From contig NZ_CP015506.1 in the NCBI RefSeq assembly GCF_000294775.2, forward strand, positions 4,501,501 to 4,565,500: DNA of 64,000 nucleotides. The letters are read 5' to 3'. The translations under genes and the position numbers were made by a program. The notes under the pieces are model-generated. The model was not told the origin of the DNA. It saw only the letters and a program-made list of their open reading frames with translations, and did no database searches. Below, in pieces: positions 56,704-64,000 of the stretch; the first letter of the stretch is position 1; every line of letters begins with the position of its first letter. This DNA is from Cytobacillus oceanisediminis 2691. GTDB taxonomy: Bacteria > Bacillota > Bacilli > Bacillales > Cytobacillaceae.

Positions 56704-58065
56704 ATGAGTGATTTATTGATTGCAAGGTCTTTATTTGGGACTACAATGGGCTTTCATATTATTTTTGCAACGATTGGAGTTGGCTTGCCACTGATGATGC
56801 TGACAGCGGAACTTCTTTACCAGAAAACGAAGGATCATGATTACGTCATTATGGCAAAACGGTGGACCAAGGCATTTGCAGTGCTTCTTGGAGTAGGAAT
56901 TCCGACAGGAACCATAGCAGGAACGCAGCTTTCCCTTCTCTGGCCTGGTTTTATGGAGGTTATCGGCAAGGTGATGGCTTTGCCATTCCAGATTGAAATT
57001 TACGCTTTTTTTATTGAAGCTTTATTTATGTCAATTTATGTGTATGCTGCCGAAAGAATTCCTCCATGGATGCGTATATCAAGCCTTGTGCTGGTTGCTC
57101 TTGGCGCTTTCGCCTCTGCTGTTCTGATAACCAATGTTCACGCATTTGAAGGAACACCACAGGGCTTCAGGATTGTCGATGGGGAAATTGTCGATGTGGA
57201 TCCATGGGCTGCGTTTTTTAACCCAAGCTTTATCGTTACAGCTGGCCATGTGGCACTATCAGCTTATACAACAGGCGCATTTGTTGTAGCGTCAGTTGCT
57301 GCTTTCAAAATGCTGAGAACTCCATTCGGAACACGAGTATATAACTTTCATAAGAAAGCACTTATGCTGAGTCTGATTGTCGGCGGAATTTTTTCATTTT
57401 TAACAGCTTTAAACGGCCATGAATCGGCTCAATATCTGCATGAGTATCAGCCGGAAAAACTTGCAGCAGCAGAGGGGCTGTTCGAAACACGATCCTATGC
57501 GCCCCTTGCAATCGGCGGATTTACAGACCGTGAAACACAGGGGGTTAAGTGGGGAATCGAAATTCCTTGGGCACTAAGCTTTTTGGCGGGCAACAGCTTT
57601 GACACCGTTGTAGTGGGTCTGAATGACTTTCCGGAAGAAGAATGGCCTCCACTTTTTGTTCATACTCTCTTTAATGCCATGGTCGGAATTGGTTCATTGC
57701 TGATATTTTTATCCTTAATCGCTTTCGTATGGAATAAGTTTCTGAAAAAAAATCATTTTCCGCGGGTCCTCATGTGGGCATTTGTTGCTTCAGGGCCGCT
57801 AGCAGTTCTTGGAATAGAATTTGGCTGGGTATTTGCCTGTACCGGACGTCAGCCTTGGACCATCTACCGGGTGCTGTCCACTGCTGATTCTGTTACGACC
57901 GCTGAAAATCTGGGGATATTATTTATTCTCTTTGCCCTGGTATATGTAGTGCTTGGGGTGGCAGTTGTGTTTGTTATGCTATATTACTTCAAAAAGAATA
58001 CCGTAATAGATGATATAAATAGAGCCGAACAGAAAAACGTTCCTCTATACGGATCAAATACATGA
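56704..58065 (+). CDS. ythA: Cytochrome bd-type quinol oxidase subunit I (YthA/CydA-like)
   Basis: A 453-residue membrane protein carrying the haems of a bd oxidase, which reduces O2 with menaquinol. SLFGTTMGFHIIFA, GTIAGTQLSLLWPGFM, LITNVHAF and EFGWVFACTGRQPW are typical, and about nine hydrophobic segments are present. The Q-loop is short, as in cyanide-insensitive CioA types, so a quinol:O2 role is solid but the haem d content is not. The neighbouring men genes make its quinone substrate. It is 13 bp from ythB. Confidence 0.9.
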   Translation: MSDLLIARSLFGTTMGFHIIFATIGVGLPLMMLTAELLYQKTKDHDYVIMAKRWTKAFAVLLGVGIPTGTIAGTQLSLLWPGFMEVIGKVMALPFQIEIYAFFIEALFMSIYVYAAERIPPWMRISSLVLVALGAFASAVLITNVHAFEGTPQGFRIVDGEIVDVDPWAAFFNPSFIVTAGHVALSAYTTGAFVVASVAAFKMLRTPFGTRVYNFHKKALMLSLIVGGIFSFLTALNGHESAQYLHEYQPEKLAAAEGLFETRSYAPLAIGGFTDRETQGVKWGIEIPWALSFLAGNSFDTVVVGLNDFPEEEWPPLFVHTLFNAMVGIGSLLIFLSLIAFVWNKFLKKNHFPRVLMWAFVASGPLAVLGIEFGWVFACTGRQPWTIYRVLSTADSVTTAENLGILFILFALVYVVLGVAVVFVMLYYFKKNTVIDDINRAEQKNVPLYGSNT

Positions 58066-58078
58066 AGGAGTGAATCCA

Positions 58079-59128
58079 ATGGCTGAAGAATTACTTGCCA
58101 TCACAGTGTTATGGGGATTCGTCTTCATATATGCGGTAATGGCAACAATGGATTTCGGCGCAGGCTTCTGGTCCATGATTTACTTCAATCGGCCCAAAAT
58201 AAAGGCGGCAAATGTGGCGAATCGTTATTTGTCTCCTACCTGGGAAGTGACAAACACCTTTATCGTCGCAATTGTAGTGGCAGTCTATAGCCTTTTTCCA
58301 ACTGCAGCCTATACACTGGGAACTGTACTTCTAATACCAGGCAGCATCATATTGCTATTACTTGCGATCCGAAGTGCATTCCTCGTGTTTTCCAACATTG
58401 CGGAAGAATACAGGAAGCCGCTCACCTATATTTCAGGCCTATCCGGAATCCTTATCCCCGGATTGCTGATTAGCGTTTTGCCCATCACCCATGGAGATTT
58501 TGTTGAATTTACTGATGGCAGGCAATCTCTGGACCTTGCGCATCTTTTTACTAGCCCGAATGAATATGCTTTTATTGGTTTTGCCATCAGCAGCACACTG
58601 TTTTTGTCTTCCCTTCTACTCGCTGACTACTCAAAAGCCTCGGAAGAGATGGAAGCTTACTCAGTGTACCGCAGGGATGCAATCATGCTTGGACCGGTTT
58701 CAATCATAATGGCATTTCTTATTATGTTTACTTTAAAAAGGGAAGCATTTTGGATTTATGAAAAGATAATCGATGATTTGCCTTTGCTTTTGCTGTCTCT
58801 TGGATTGTTTCTAATAGGAGGACTGGCACTGTTCCTTCCGTCCGTAAACAAAAAAGGAGTTAGGGGAATTCCCAGATTGGCGGTTATTTCCATAACCCTC
58901 CAATACCTTGCTGCCAGCTATGTATATGGAAAAGCTCATCTGCCCTATATTGTATACCCTGAAGTGACTATTGCTTCTGCGTTTACAGATCCGAGCTCAT
59001 TCCGGGCCATATTTGCCACCTATATCGCAGGATTCCTAATCCTTTTCCCTGGGTTCATATACTTTTGGAGCCTTTTCATGAACGACAAACGATATTTGCG
59101 GCAAAAACAAACTAAAGATCCGGCATGA
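58079..59128 (+). CDS. ythB: Cytochrome bd-type quinol oxidase subunit II (YthB/CydB-like)
   Basis: A 349-residue membrane protein, the partner of YthA, with about eight hydrophobic segments and family features MDFGAGFWSMIY, RYLSPTWEVTNTF, and late AIFATYIAGFLILFPGFIYFW. I chose the ATG at 58079 because AAGGAGTG lies before it; the in-frame GTG at 58070 overlaps that site. It forms an operon with ythA. Confidence 0.9.
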   Translation: MAEELLAITVLWGFVFIYAVMATMDFGAGFWSMIYFNRPKIKAANVANRYLSPTWEVTNTFIVAIVVAVYSLFPTAAYTLGTVLLIPGSIILLLLAIRSAFLVFSNIAEEYRKPLTYISGLSGILIPGLLISVLPITHGDFVEFTDGRQSLDLAHLFTSPNEYAFIGFAISSTLFLSSLLLADYSKASEEMEAYSVYRRDAIMLGPVSIIMAFLIMFTLKREAFWIYEKIIDDLPLLLLSLGLFLIGGLALFLPSVNKKGVRGIPRLAVISITLQYLAASYVYGKAHLPYIVYPEVTIASAFTDPSSFRAIFATYIAGFLILFPGFIYFWSLFMNDKRYLRQKQTKDPA

Positions 59129-59246
59129 TATTCCTGCAAATGCCATGACTGAACAGTAAAGCACTGCAGAAAATAAAGAAGTGACATGCTCCGCAAATTT
59201 GTCAATTTTAATGTGGTCACAATTTTCTGATAAGAGGTGTTTGAAA

Positions 59247-59405
59247 ATGGCAAAAGACGTTTTATGTGAAGTTAACAACTGCGCTTTCTGGAAAAATGGG
59301 AACCGATGCAGTGCAGACCAAATATACGTAGTCAGCCATACTGGAGAAACCGCAGACAACAGCAAAGAAACAGACTGCAAAACGTTTGAGCCTCATGACC
59401 TTTAA
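59247..59405 (+). CDS. DUF1540 small cysteine-rich protein
   Basis: A 52-residue protein with four cysteines (C7, C12, C21, C44) in the pattern LCEVNNCAFW..GNRCSAD..DCKTF, matching DUF1540. Such proteins may bind metal; the function is unknown. The ATG follows AGAGGTGTTTGAAA. Unlike the typical two-domain DUF1540 proteins it has one copy. It may be weakly cotranscribed with ythAB (118-bp gap). Confidence 0.83.
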   Translation: MAKDVLCEVNNCAFWKNGNRCSADQIYVVSHTGETADNSKETDCKTFEPHDL

Positions 59406-59476
59406 TGGGTGACAGCACCTTCCGGGTGCTATCGGATTGCTGGTACGCATTTCATTGGATGGTTAGGCGAAATGCT

Positions 59477-59518
59477 GCAAAAGCGGTGCATTTTATGCAT
59501 CGCTTTTGTGTTTTTTAT
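59477..59518 (+). terminator. Terminator after the DUF1540 gene
   Basis: AAAAGCGGTGCAT, TTT, ATGCATCGCTTTTGTGTTTTTTAT: a long stem with a T-run. Confidence 0.8.
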
Positions 59519-59586
59519 AAAAACAAGTTTATTAAGATTCCTACCGGGAATGTATAGAGTAACAACAACTTATAGGAGTGATACAT

Positions 59587-59694
59587 ATGTTATCAACCAT
59601 TATTTTGCTTGGAGCTGCTTTTGCCGCTGCTGCTGGATTAAGCTCCTTTGCCATTAAAGAGGATTCATTTATTAAAGACGAAATTACGCAATAA
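59587..59694 (+). CDS. Small membrane peptide, 35 residues
   Basis: MLSTIILLGAAFAAAAGLSS, then FAIKEDSFIKDEITQ. One hydrophobic segment followed by a charged tail. The ATG follows TAGGAGTGATACAT and the frame is complete, with TAA at 59692-59694. It is too short for standard gene finders. I do not know a family; a small membrane protein is likely but unproven. Confidence 0.6.
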   Translation: MLSTIILLGAAFAAAAGLSSFAIKEDSFIKDEITQ

Positions 59695-59703
59695 TTTATA
59701 AAT

Positions 59704-59735
59704 AAAGGGCGCTGATAATGCGTCTATTTTTTTGC
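59704..59735 (+). terminator. Weak terminator after the 35-residue gene
   Basis: GGGCGC, TGATAAT, GCGTCTATTTTTTTG: a short imperfect stem followed by a T-run. Confidence 0.55.
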
Positions 59736-59743
59736 AATATAAC

Positions 59744-59784
59744 GAAAACCGCAAATCTGCCAAAAGCAGAACTGCGGTTTTTTA
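59744..59784 (-). terminator. Terminator of menC
   Basis: AAAACCGCAGTTCTGC, TTTTG, GCAGATTTGCGGTTTTCG on the minus strand. Confidence 0.85.
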
Positions 59785-59785
59785 C

Positions 59786-60892
59786 TTATAAAGCAATGCT
59801 ATCTTTAGAGGTGGAAACTTCATTCAGCCTTTTTTCATTAATTTCATAACCGATTCCCGGTTTATCAGGAACTTTTATCATCCCGTTTTCCACGGTGACT
59901 TCGGGCAGAATGATGTCTTCTTCCCAATACCTGCCCGAGGCTGAGATATCTCCAGGAATGGAAAAGCCCTCCATGGAGGCAAGAGCAATATTATGTGCAC
60001 GGGAGATTCCAAACTCCAGCATGCCTCCACACCAGACTTGGATCCCTTTATCCAGACAATAATCATGAATCTTCTTTGCTGTTCCCAGACCTCCAACCCG
60101 GCCAATCTTAATATTGATGACTTTACAGCTTCCCAGCTCGACAGCTCTCCTGGCATCATTAAAGGTGACAATACTCTCATCCAGGCAAATTGGTGTTTTC
60201 AGTTCTTTCTGAAGCTTTGCATGATCAACAATATCATCATATTCCAGCGGCTGTTCAATCATCAGCAGCCCAAAATCATCAAGCCTTTTTAAATGTTCTA
60301 TATCGTCCAATGAGTAAGCTGAATTTGCATCTGCCATGATTGGCAGATCAGGGTAAAAGCGGCGGATCTCTGAAATAAATTCATAATCGTTCGCCGGGCT
60401 GATCTTTACTTTTACCCTTTGATAGCCGCTCTCCAGATAGTATTCAATTTGCCTTCTTACTTCTTCCTTTGTTTTAGCGCCAACAACCACGCCGGATGGA
60501 ATCAATTCCCGCTGGCCTCCTATATATTTTGATAGAGAAATATCTTCTTTTTTGGCTGCCAAGTCCCATAAAGCCGTTTCAAGTGCCGCTTTCGCCATTT
60601 GATTCCTTCTGAAAGCGTCAAAAACGCGGCCCGCTTCTGAAGGATGCTTTATATCCGCATTACGCATTATTGGGATAAGGAATTCTTTTAGCATATGATA
60701 GCTCGTTTCAACCGTTTCCTCCGTATACCAGGGTGAAGAAAAAGCGACTCCTTCACCGTAGCCTTTCCGTCCTTCTTGATCGATTACCTCAATAATAATT
60801 CCCTCTCTATCCTTCACTGTCCCTAAATGCGTGGAAAAAGGTGTTTTCAAAGGCATCTTGATTTTATATAAAGTAATTGTCTTGATATCCAT
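59786..60892 (-). CDS. menC: o-Succinylbenzoate synthase MenC
   Basis: Enolase-superfamily enzyme that dehydrates SHCHC to o-succinylbenzoate in menaquinone synthesis. The 368 residues have RVKVKISP (catalytic Lys pair), ADANSAYS and EQPL (metal ligands), CLDES and the second base in KIGRVGG. I chose the ATG at 60892, one base after the menE stop (TAG-C-ATG), implying coupling; the frame extends seven codons upstream. Related enzymes can also racemise N-acylamino acids, but the men context decides. Confidence 0.93.
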   Translation of the reverse strand: MDIKTITLYKIKMPLKTPFSTHLGTVKDREGIIIEVIDQEGRKGYGEGVAFSSPWYTEETVETSYHMLKEFLIPIMRNADIKHPSEAGRVFDAFRRNQMAKAALETALWDLAAKKEDISLSKYIGGQRELIPSGVVVGAKTKEEVRRQIEYYLESGYQRVKVKISPANDYEFISEIRRFYPDLPIMADANSAYSLDDIEHLKRLDDFGLLMIEQPLEYDDIVDHAKLQKELKTPICLDESIVTFNDARRAVELGSCKVINIKIGRVGGLGTAKKIHDYCLDKGIQVWCGGMLEFGISRAHNIALASMEGFSIPGDISASGRYWEEDIILPEVTVENGMIKVPDKPGIGYEINEKRLNEVSTSKDSIAL

Positions 60893-60893
60893 G

Positions 60894-62384
60894 CTAATTC
60901 CCGCTTTCCTCAAGCAGTTCCCGAAGCTTTCTTCTTAATATCTTTTTTGAAGCGTTCCTAGGGATTTCATTAATGATGATGAGTTTTTTAGGTGCTTTAT
61001 ACTTTGCCAGCTTCTCAAAGCAGTACTTCATCACTTCTTTTTCATCCAGATTCTCGTCTCCAGCGATAAAGGCTACAGGCACCTCACCCCAAACATCGTC
61101 CTTCATGCCGATAACCCCTGCATCCGATATTTGGGCGTGTGAAACAAGCACACCCTCGACTTCAGCCGGATAGATATTTTCACCGCCTGAAATGATTAAA
61201 TCTGACCGCCGATCAAGCACATATAAGAATCCTTCTTTATCCACATATCCAATATCTCCAGTTGAAAGCCAGCCACCCTTTAGTTTTTCTGCTGTTTCCT
61301 CTTTTCGGTTTAAATACCCTTTTGTCACATTTGGACCTTTTACAAGAATTTCGCCCGCTTCTCCGGGATCAGCATGCTTCCCATTTGGATCAGCAACTTT
61401 CAGCTGGGAAGGGAATAAAGGTTTACCGGCCGAACCCAATTTGCTGAGACTGTATTCCGGAGCCAGTGTCACGATCTGGGACGAAGTTTCTGTCATTCCG
61501 TAAGTCTGGTATACAGGAATTCCCTTCTCTCTGCAATCTTCAAGAAGAGATTTTGCTGCGGGTCCTCCCCCTAATAACATACATCTGAAATACTCCGGCA
61601 GCTTTTCACCTTTAAGTGCATCTGCTACCCTGGTCAGCATCGTACTTACAACAGACATGATTGTCACTTTTTCGATGGAAATGGCCTCAATGGCTTTCTC
61701 TTCATGGAAAGATTCAAAAAGAACCATTTTCATGCCGTAGATAATGCTCCGCATTAAAATGGAATAGCCGCTAATATGAAAAATCGGGACAGCACACAGC
61801 CAGCTGTCGTTTTCATTCAACCCTAAATTCAATGCAGACCCCACTGCACTCCACCAATGATTTCCGTAGGTTTGCAGTACACCTTTTGGATTGCCGGTTG
61901 TACCGGATGTATACATGATGGTACAAACCTCATCAAGACTTATTTCTTCTACTACTGACGGCTCATCAGGATCTCTCCTGAATAAATCTTCTTTATAGAT
62001 TGCCGAAATTTCTCCTAAGGAGTTTACAACCTTTTGGCTAACTTCATTAAAAGTATTCTCAGTTAAAAGGAAAGCGGACTTCGAATCATTCATTTGCCAA
62101 ATCAATTCCTCAGCAGTCAGCCTGTTATTTAATATGACGGCTTTTACATCGAGCAGCTGCAGGGCCAAAAGAATAAAAACAGTGTCCTCATGATTTCGGA
62201 GAAGGACACCTGCAAACTGTCCTCTCATGCATCCAGCTGCCTGGAGCTGCCCTGCTATTGTGTATGTACGCTCGTATACTTCAGAAAATGTATAGGTTTT
62301 CCCCAAAAAGGAAAGGGCAGGGCGATCGGGGGTTAAAAAAGTTCGCTGTTGAAGAAAATTCGGTACTATTTGCGCTTCCATCAT
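60894..62384 (-). CDS. menE: o-Succinylbenzoate-CoA ligase MenE
   Basis: An ANL-family adenylating enzyme that activates o-succinylbenzoate with CoA. The 496 residues contain the P-loop IMYTSGTTGNPKG, the A5 motif YQTYGMTETSS, GWLSTGDIGYVD, and the C-terminal lysine in PRNASKKILRRKLR. The ATG at 62384 (or the next codon) follows ATGAGGAGTAT. It lies between menB and menC, as in the men operon. Confidence 0.94.
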   Translation of the reverse strand: MMEAQIVPNFLQQRTFLTPDRPALSFLGKTYTFSEVYERTYTIAGQLQAAGCMRGQFAGVLLRNHEDTVFILLALQLLDVKAVILNNRLTAEELIWQMNDSKSAFLLTENTFNEVSQKVVNSLGEISAIYKEDLFRRDPDEPSVVEEISLDEVCTIMYTSGTTGNPKGVLQTYGNHWWSAVGSALNLGLNENDSWLCAVPIFHISGYSILMRSIIYGMKMVLFESFHEEKAIEAISIEKVTIMSVVSTMLTRVADALKGEKLPEYFRCMLLGGGPAAKSLLEDCREKGIPVYQTYGMTETSSQIVTLAPEYSLSKLGSAGKPLFPSQLKVADPNGKHADPGEAGEILVKGPNVTKGYLNRKEETAEKLKGGWLSTGDIGYVDKEGFLYVLDRRSDLIISGGENIYPAEVEGVLVSHAQISDAGVIGMKDDVWGEVPVAFIAGDENLDEKEVMKYCFEKLAKYKAPKKLIIINEIPRNASKKILRRKLRELLEESGN

Positions 62385-62412
62385 ATACTCCTCATTTCAT
62401 GCGATTTTTCAT

Positions 62413-62446
62413 ATAAAAACAGCCTGATGGCAAGCCATCAAGCTGA
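62413..62446 (-). terminator. Hairpin between menB and menE
   Basis: AGCTTGATGGCTTGCCATCAGGCT followed by GTTTTTATAT on the minus strand, between two cotranscribed men genes. Possible partial terminator. Confidence 0.7.
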
Positions 62447-62462
62447 AAAAATTAATATTCAA

Positions 62463-63284
62463 TCAAGGGAAACGCGGGAATTGGCCGAAGTCTGGCTTGC
62501 GCTTTTCTTTAAATGCGTCACGGCCTTCTTTCGCTTCATCTGTTGTATAGTATAGAAGTGTTGCATCTCCGGCGAATTGCTGGATTCCTGCAAGCCCATC
62601 AGTATCGGCATTGAAGGCAGCCTTCAAGAAGCGGATAGCCGTCGGGCTCTTCTCCAGTATTTCTTCACACCACTTAATTGTTTCTTCTTCCACTTTCTCA
62701 AGCGGCACCACAGTATTGACAAGCCCCATATCCAAAGCTTCCTGAGCGCCGTACTGGCGGCACAGATACCAAATTTCGCGTGCTTTCTTATGGCCGACGA
62801 TTCTAGCAAGATATCCTGAACCATAACCTGCATCAAAGCTGCCTACTTTAGGGCCTGTTTGTCCGAATACAGCGTTATCTGCTGCAATCGTTAAATCACA
62901 TACGATATGAAGGACATGTCCTCCCCCAATCGCATAGCCTTTTACCATTGCAATAACCGGCTTAGGAATAACACGGATCAGGCGCTGCAGATCCAGTACA
63001 TTTAAACGAGGGATCTGGTCGTCACCTACATATCCGCCATGTCCTCTGACAGATTGATCCCCGCCTGAACAAAATGCTTTATCTCCGGCACCCGTCAGGA
63101 CAATAACACCTACATTTTCATCATCACGTGCGTACGCAAAAGCATCAATTAATTCCATTACCGTTCTTGGAGTAAAGGCATTGTGGACTTGCGGTCTGTT
63201 AATCGTAATTTTCGCAATTCCATTGTATGTTTCATAAATAATTTCTTCGTACTGTTTTCCTGCAATCCATTCAACAGCTGACAT
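62463..63284 (-). CDS. menB: 1,4-Dihydroxy-2-naphthoyl-CoA synthase MenB
   Basis: Crotonase-fold enzyme that closes o-succinylbenzoyl-CoA to DHNA-CoA. The 273 residues contain the bicarbonate/oxyanion-site segment [26 protein letters not shown] and [19 protein letters not shown] (catalytic Tyr and Asp). The ATG has AAGGAGGATTTATGT upstream. It is followed by the intercistronic hairpin and menE. Confidence 0.96.
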   Translation of the reverse strand: MSAVEWIAGKQYEEIIYETYNGIAKITINRPQVHNAFTPRTVMELIDAFAYARDDENVGVIVLTGAGDKAFCSGGDQSVRGHGGYVGDDQIPRLNVLDLQRLIRVIPKPVIAMVKGYAIGGGHVLHIVCDLTIAADNAVFGQTGPKVGSFDAGYGSGYLARIVGHKKAREIWYLCRQYGAQEALDMGLVNTVVPLEKVEEETIKWCEEILEKSPTAIRFLKAAFNADTDGLAGIQQFAGDATLLYYTTDEAKEGRDAFKEKRKPDFGQFPRFP

Positions 63285-63349
63285 ACATAAATCCTCCTTA
63301 ACATGTATTAGAAAGCGTTAATTGCCGCTACATCAAATGACATCATTCC

Positions 63350-64000
63350 TCAATCTTTACTGCCATTTGTATTATTCTCCCCTGTCTGCGACAAAAACCC
63401 ACTTACTATTGTACCAAATAATTCAGGTTTCTCCACATGAATTGCATGTCCTGCATCTTCAGCGGTCTTCCACTTGACATTTGGCAAAATTTTTGACATT
63501 TCTTCCGCAATTCTGCAGAATTTTTGATCCAGGTTTCCGGTAATTAGAAGGACTGGCATTTCGAGATGAGCAAGCTCATCCCACCAGGATGGCTGCACCC
63601 CAGTGCCCATGCCGTTCAGGCTGTTTGCCAGGCCATCAATGGAATTGGCCAAACGCTGGCATCTTATTCTGGTTCGAATTTTTTCCGGAAGACTTTTTTG
63701 GCTTTGAAATAAAGGGATGTTCTCCCAATAGTCAATAAAATTCTTAATGCCTTCCTGCCGAATCTTTTCAGACAATTTTTTATCCTGAATCCTTCTTTCA
63801 TGCCTTTCCGCTTCCGTCCTAAGACCTGGAGATGCACTTTCCAAAATCAGCTTGCGGACCTTTTCAGGATAATTGATCGTAAAAGTTAGCGCAAGGCGCC
63901 CTCCCATAGAATATCCAAGAACATCAATCTTCCCGATTCCCATCTTTTCTAATAGACTGTTAATCACTGCGGCAGACTCTTCTATTTGATATTGACCAAT
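63350..64000 (-). CDS. menH: SHCHC synthase MenH (YtxM), 5' end cut by window
   Basis: Alpha/beta hydrolase that eliminates pyruvate from SEPHCHC. The 216 visible residues contain the elbow VLGYSMGGRLAL and the His in AEDAGHAIHVEKPE. The frame stays open to the window edge; an internal GTG at 63967 is a valine, not the start. The N-terminal part (about 55 residues) and menD and menF lie beyond the window. Confidence 0.9.
   Translation of the reverse strand: MGQYQIEESAAVINSLLEKMGIGKIDVLGYSMGGRLALTFTINYPEKVRKLILESASPGLRTEAERHERRIQDKKLSEKIRQEGIKNFIDYWENIPLFQSQKSLPEKIRTRIRCQRLANSIDGLANSLNGMGTGVQPSWWDELAHLEMPVLLITGNLDQKFCRIAEEMSKILPNVKWKTAEDAGHAIHVEKPELFGTIVSGFLSQTGENNTNGSKD

Overview
The window is a chromosomal stretch of a low-to-moderate GC, spore-forming member of the Bacillaceae. 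Gene content and order follow, with few breaks, the Bacillus subtilis yt* region as I remember it: ytoP-ytzB-ytnP-trmB-ytzH-ytmP-amyX-ytlRQP-ytkP ... leuS ... ytqAB-ytpBA-ytoA-asnB-metK-pckA-ytmBA-ytlACD-ytkD-dps-luxS-ytiB-ythAB-menCEBH. A T-box leucine leader, an S-box (SAM-I) metK leader, Zur-type operators and a cse60 homologue all fit a Bacillus-like organism (Cytobacillus or Mesobacillus type is my guess; the species cannot be fixed from the window alone). No tRNA, rRNA, CRISPR array, intact insertion sequence or prophage was seen.

Layout. 1-10.4 kb: peptidase YtoP, lactonase YtnP, tRNA methyltransferase TrmB, an aminoglycoside/choline-kinase-like protein, pullulanase AmyX and the ytlRQP genes. 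10.6-18.8 kb: cysteine synthase paralogue, D-amino acid transaminase, dipeptidase PepV, an ABC exporter pair, an M48 metalloprotease fused to ankyrin repeats, HTH protein YtzE and a 16S/23S pseudouridine synthase. 19.2-26.2 kb: flippase-like YtgP, flavoprotein YtfP, Cse60, rhodanese, and leuS with its T-box leader. 26.3-30.2 kb: an accessory sigma-54 module, in which an enhancer-binding protein sits upstream of a gntP-type permease and a 3-hydroxybutyrate dehydrogenase. 30.3-45.9 kb: MFS exporter, radical SAM/methyltransferase pair, the sesquarterpene genes ytpA/ytpB, gamma-carbonic-anhydrase-like YtoA, a C39-like membrane peptidase, asnB, metK, pckA and ytmAB. 46.1-59.7 kb: a SsuA/ThiY-like ABC importer, NUDIX YtkD, a lipoprotein, Dps, cardiolipin synthase, LuxS, YidD, a beta-carbonic anhydrase, zinc-binding lipoprotein ZnuA/AdcA, a cytochrome bd-type oxidase and small proteins. 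59.8-64.0 kb: the menaquinone genes menC, menE, menB and menH; the window ends inside menH.

The least explained material lies between genes. Three interspersed repeat families occur. Family B starts with GAAAAGCGGAAGCGCC and has six full or remnant copies; four of these begin within 0-2 bases of a stop codon. Family A has three copies of 130-210 bp, one of them inside the leuS 5' leader between the T-box terminator and the start codon. Family C is a degenerate tandem array of about 50 bp period after pckA. The other notable features are the sigma-54 promoter with three palindromic enhancer sites, the protease-ankyrin fusion and the doubled Zur operator in front of znuA. I found no convincing evidence of a wholly new multi-gene system: most of the window is conserved housekeeping sequence, and the leads are regulatory and repeat-related.

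Protein functions come from motifs and remembered family resemblance, not from database searches. Several start codons were moved to the position supported by a ribosome binding site, as noted per gene.
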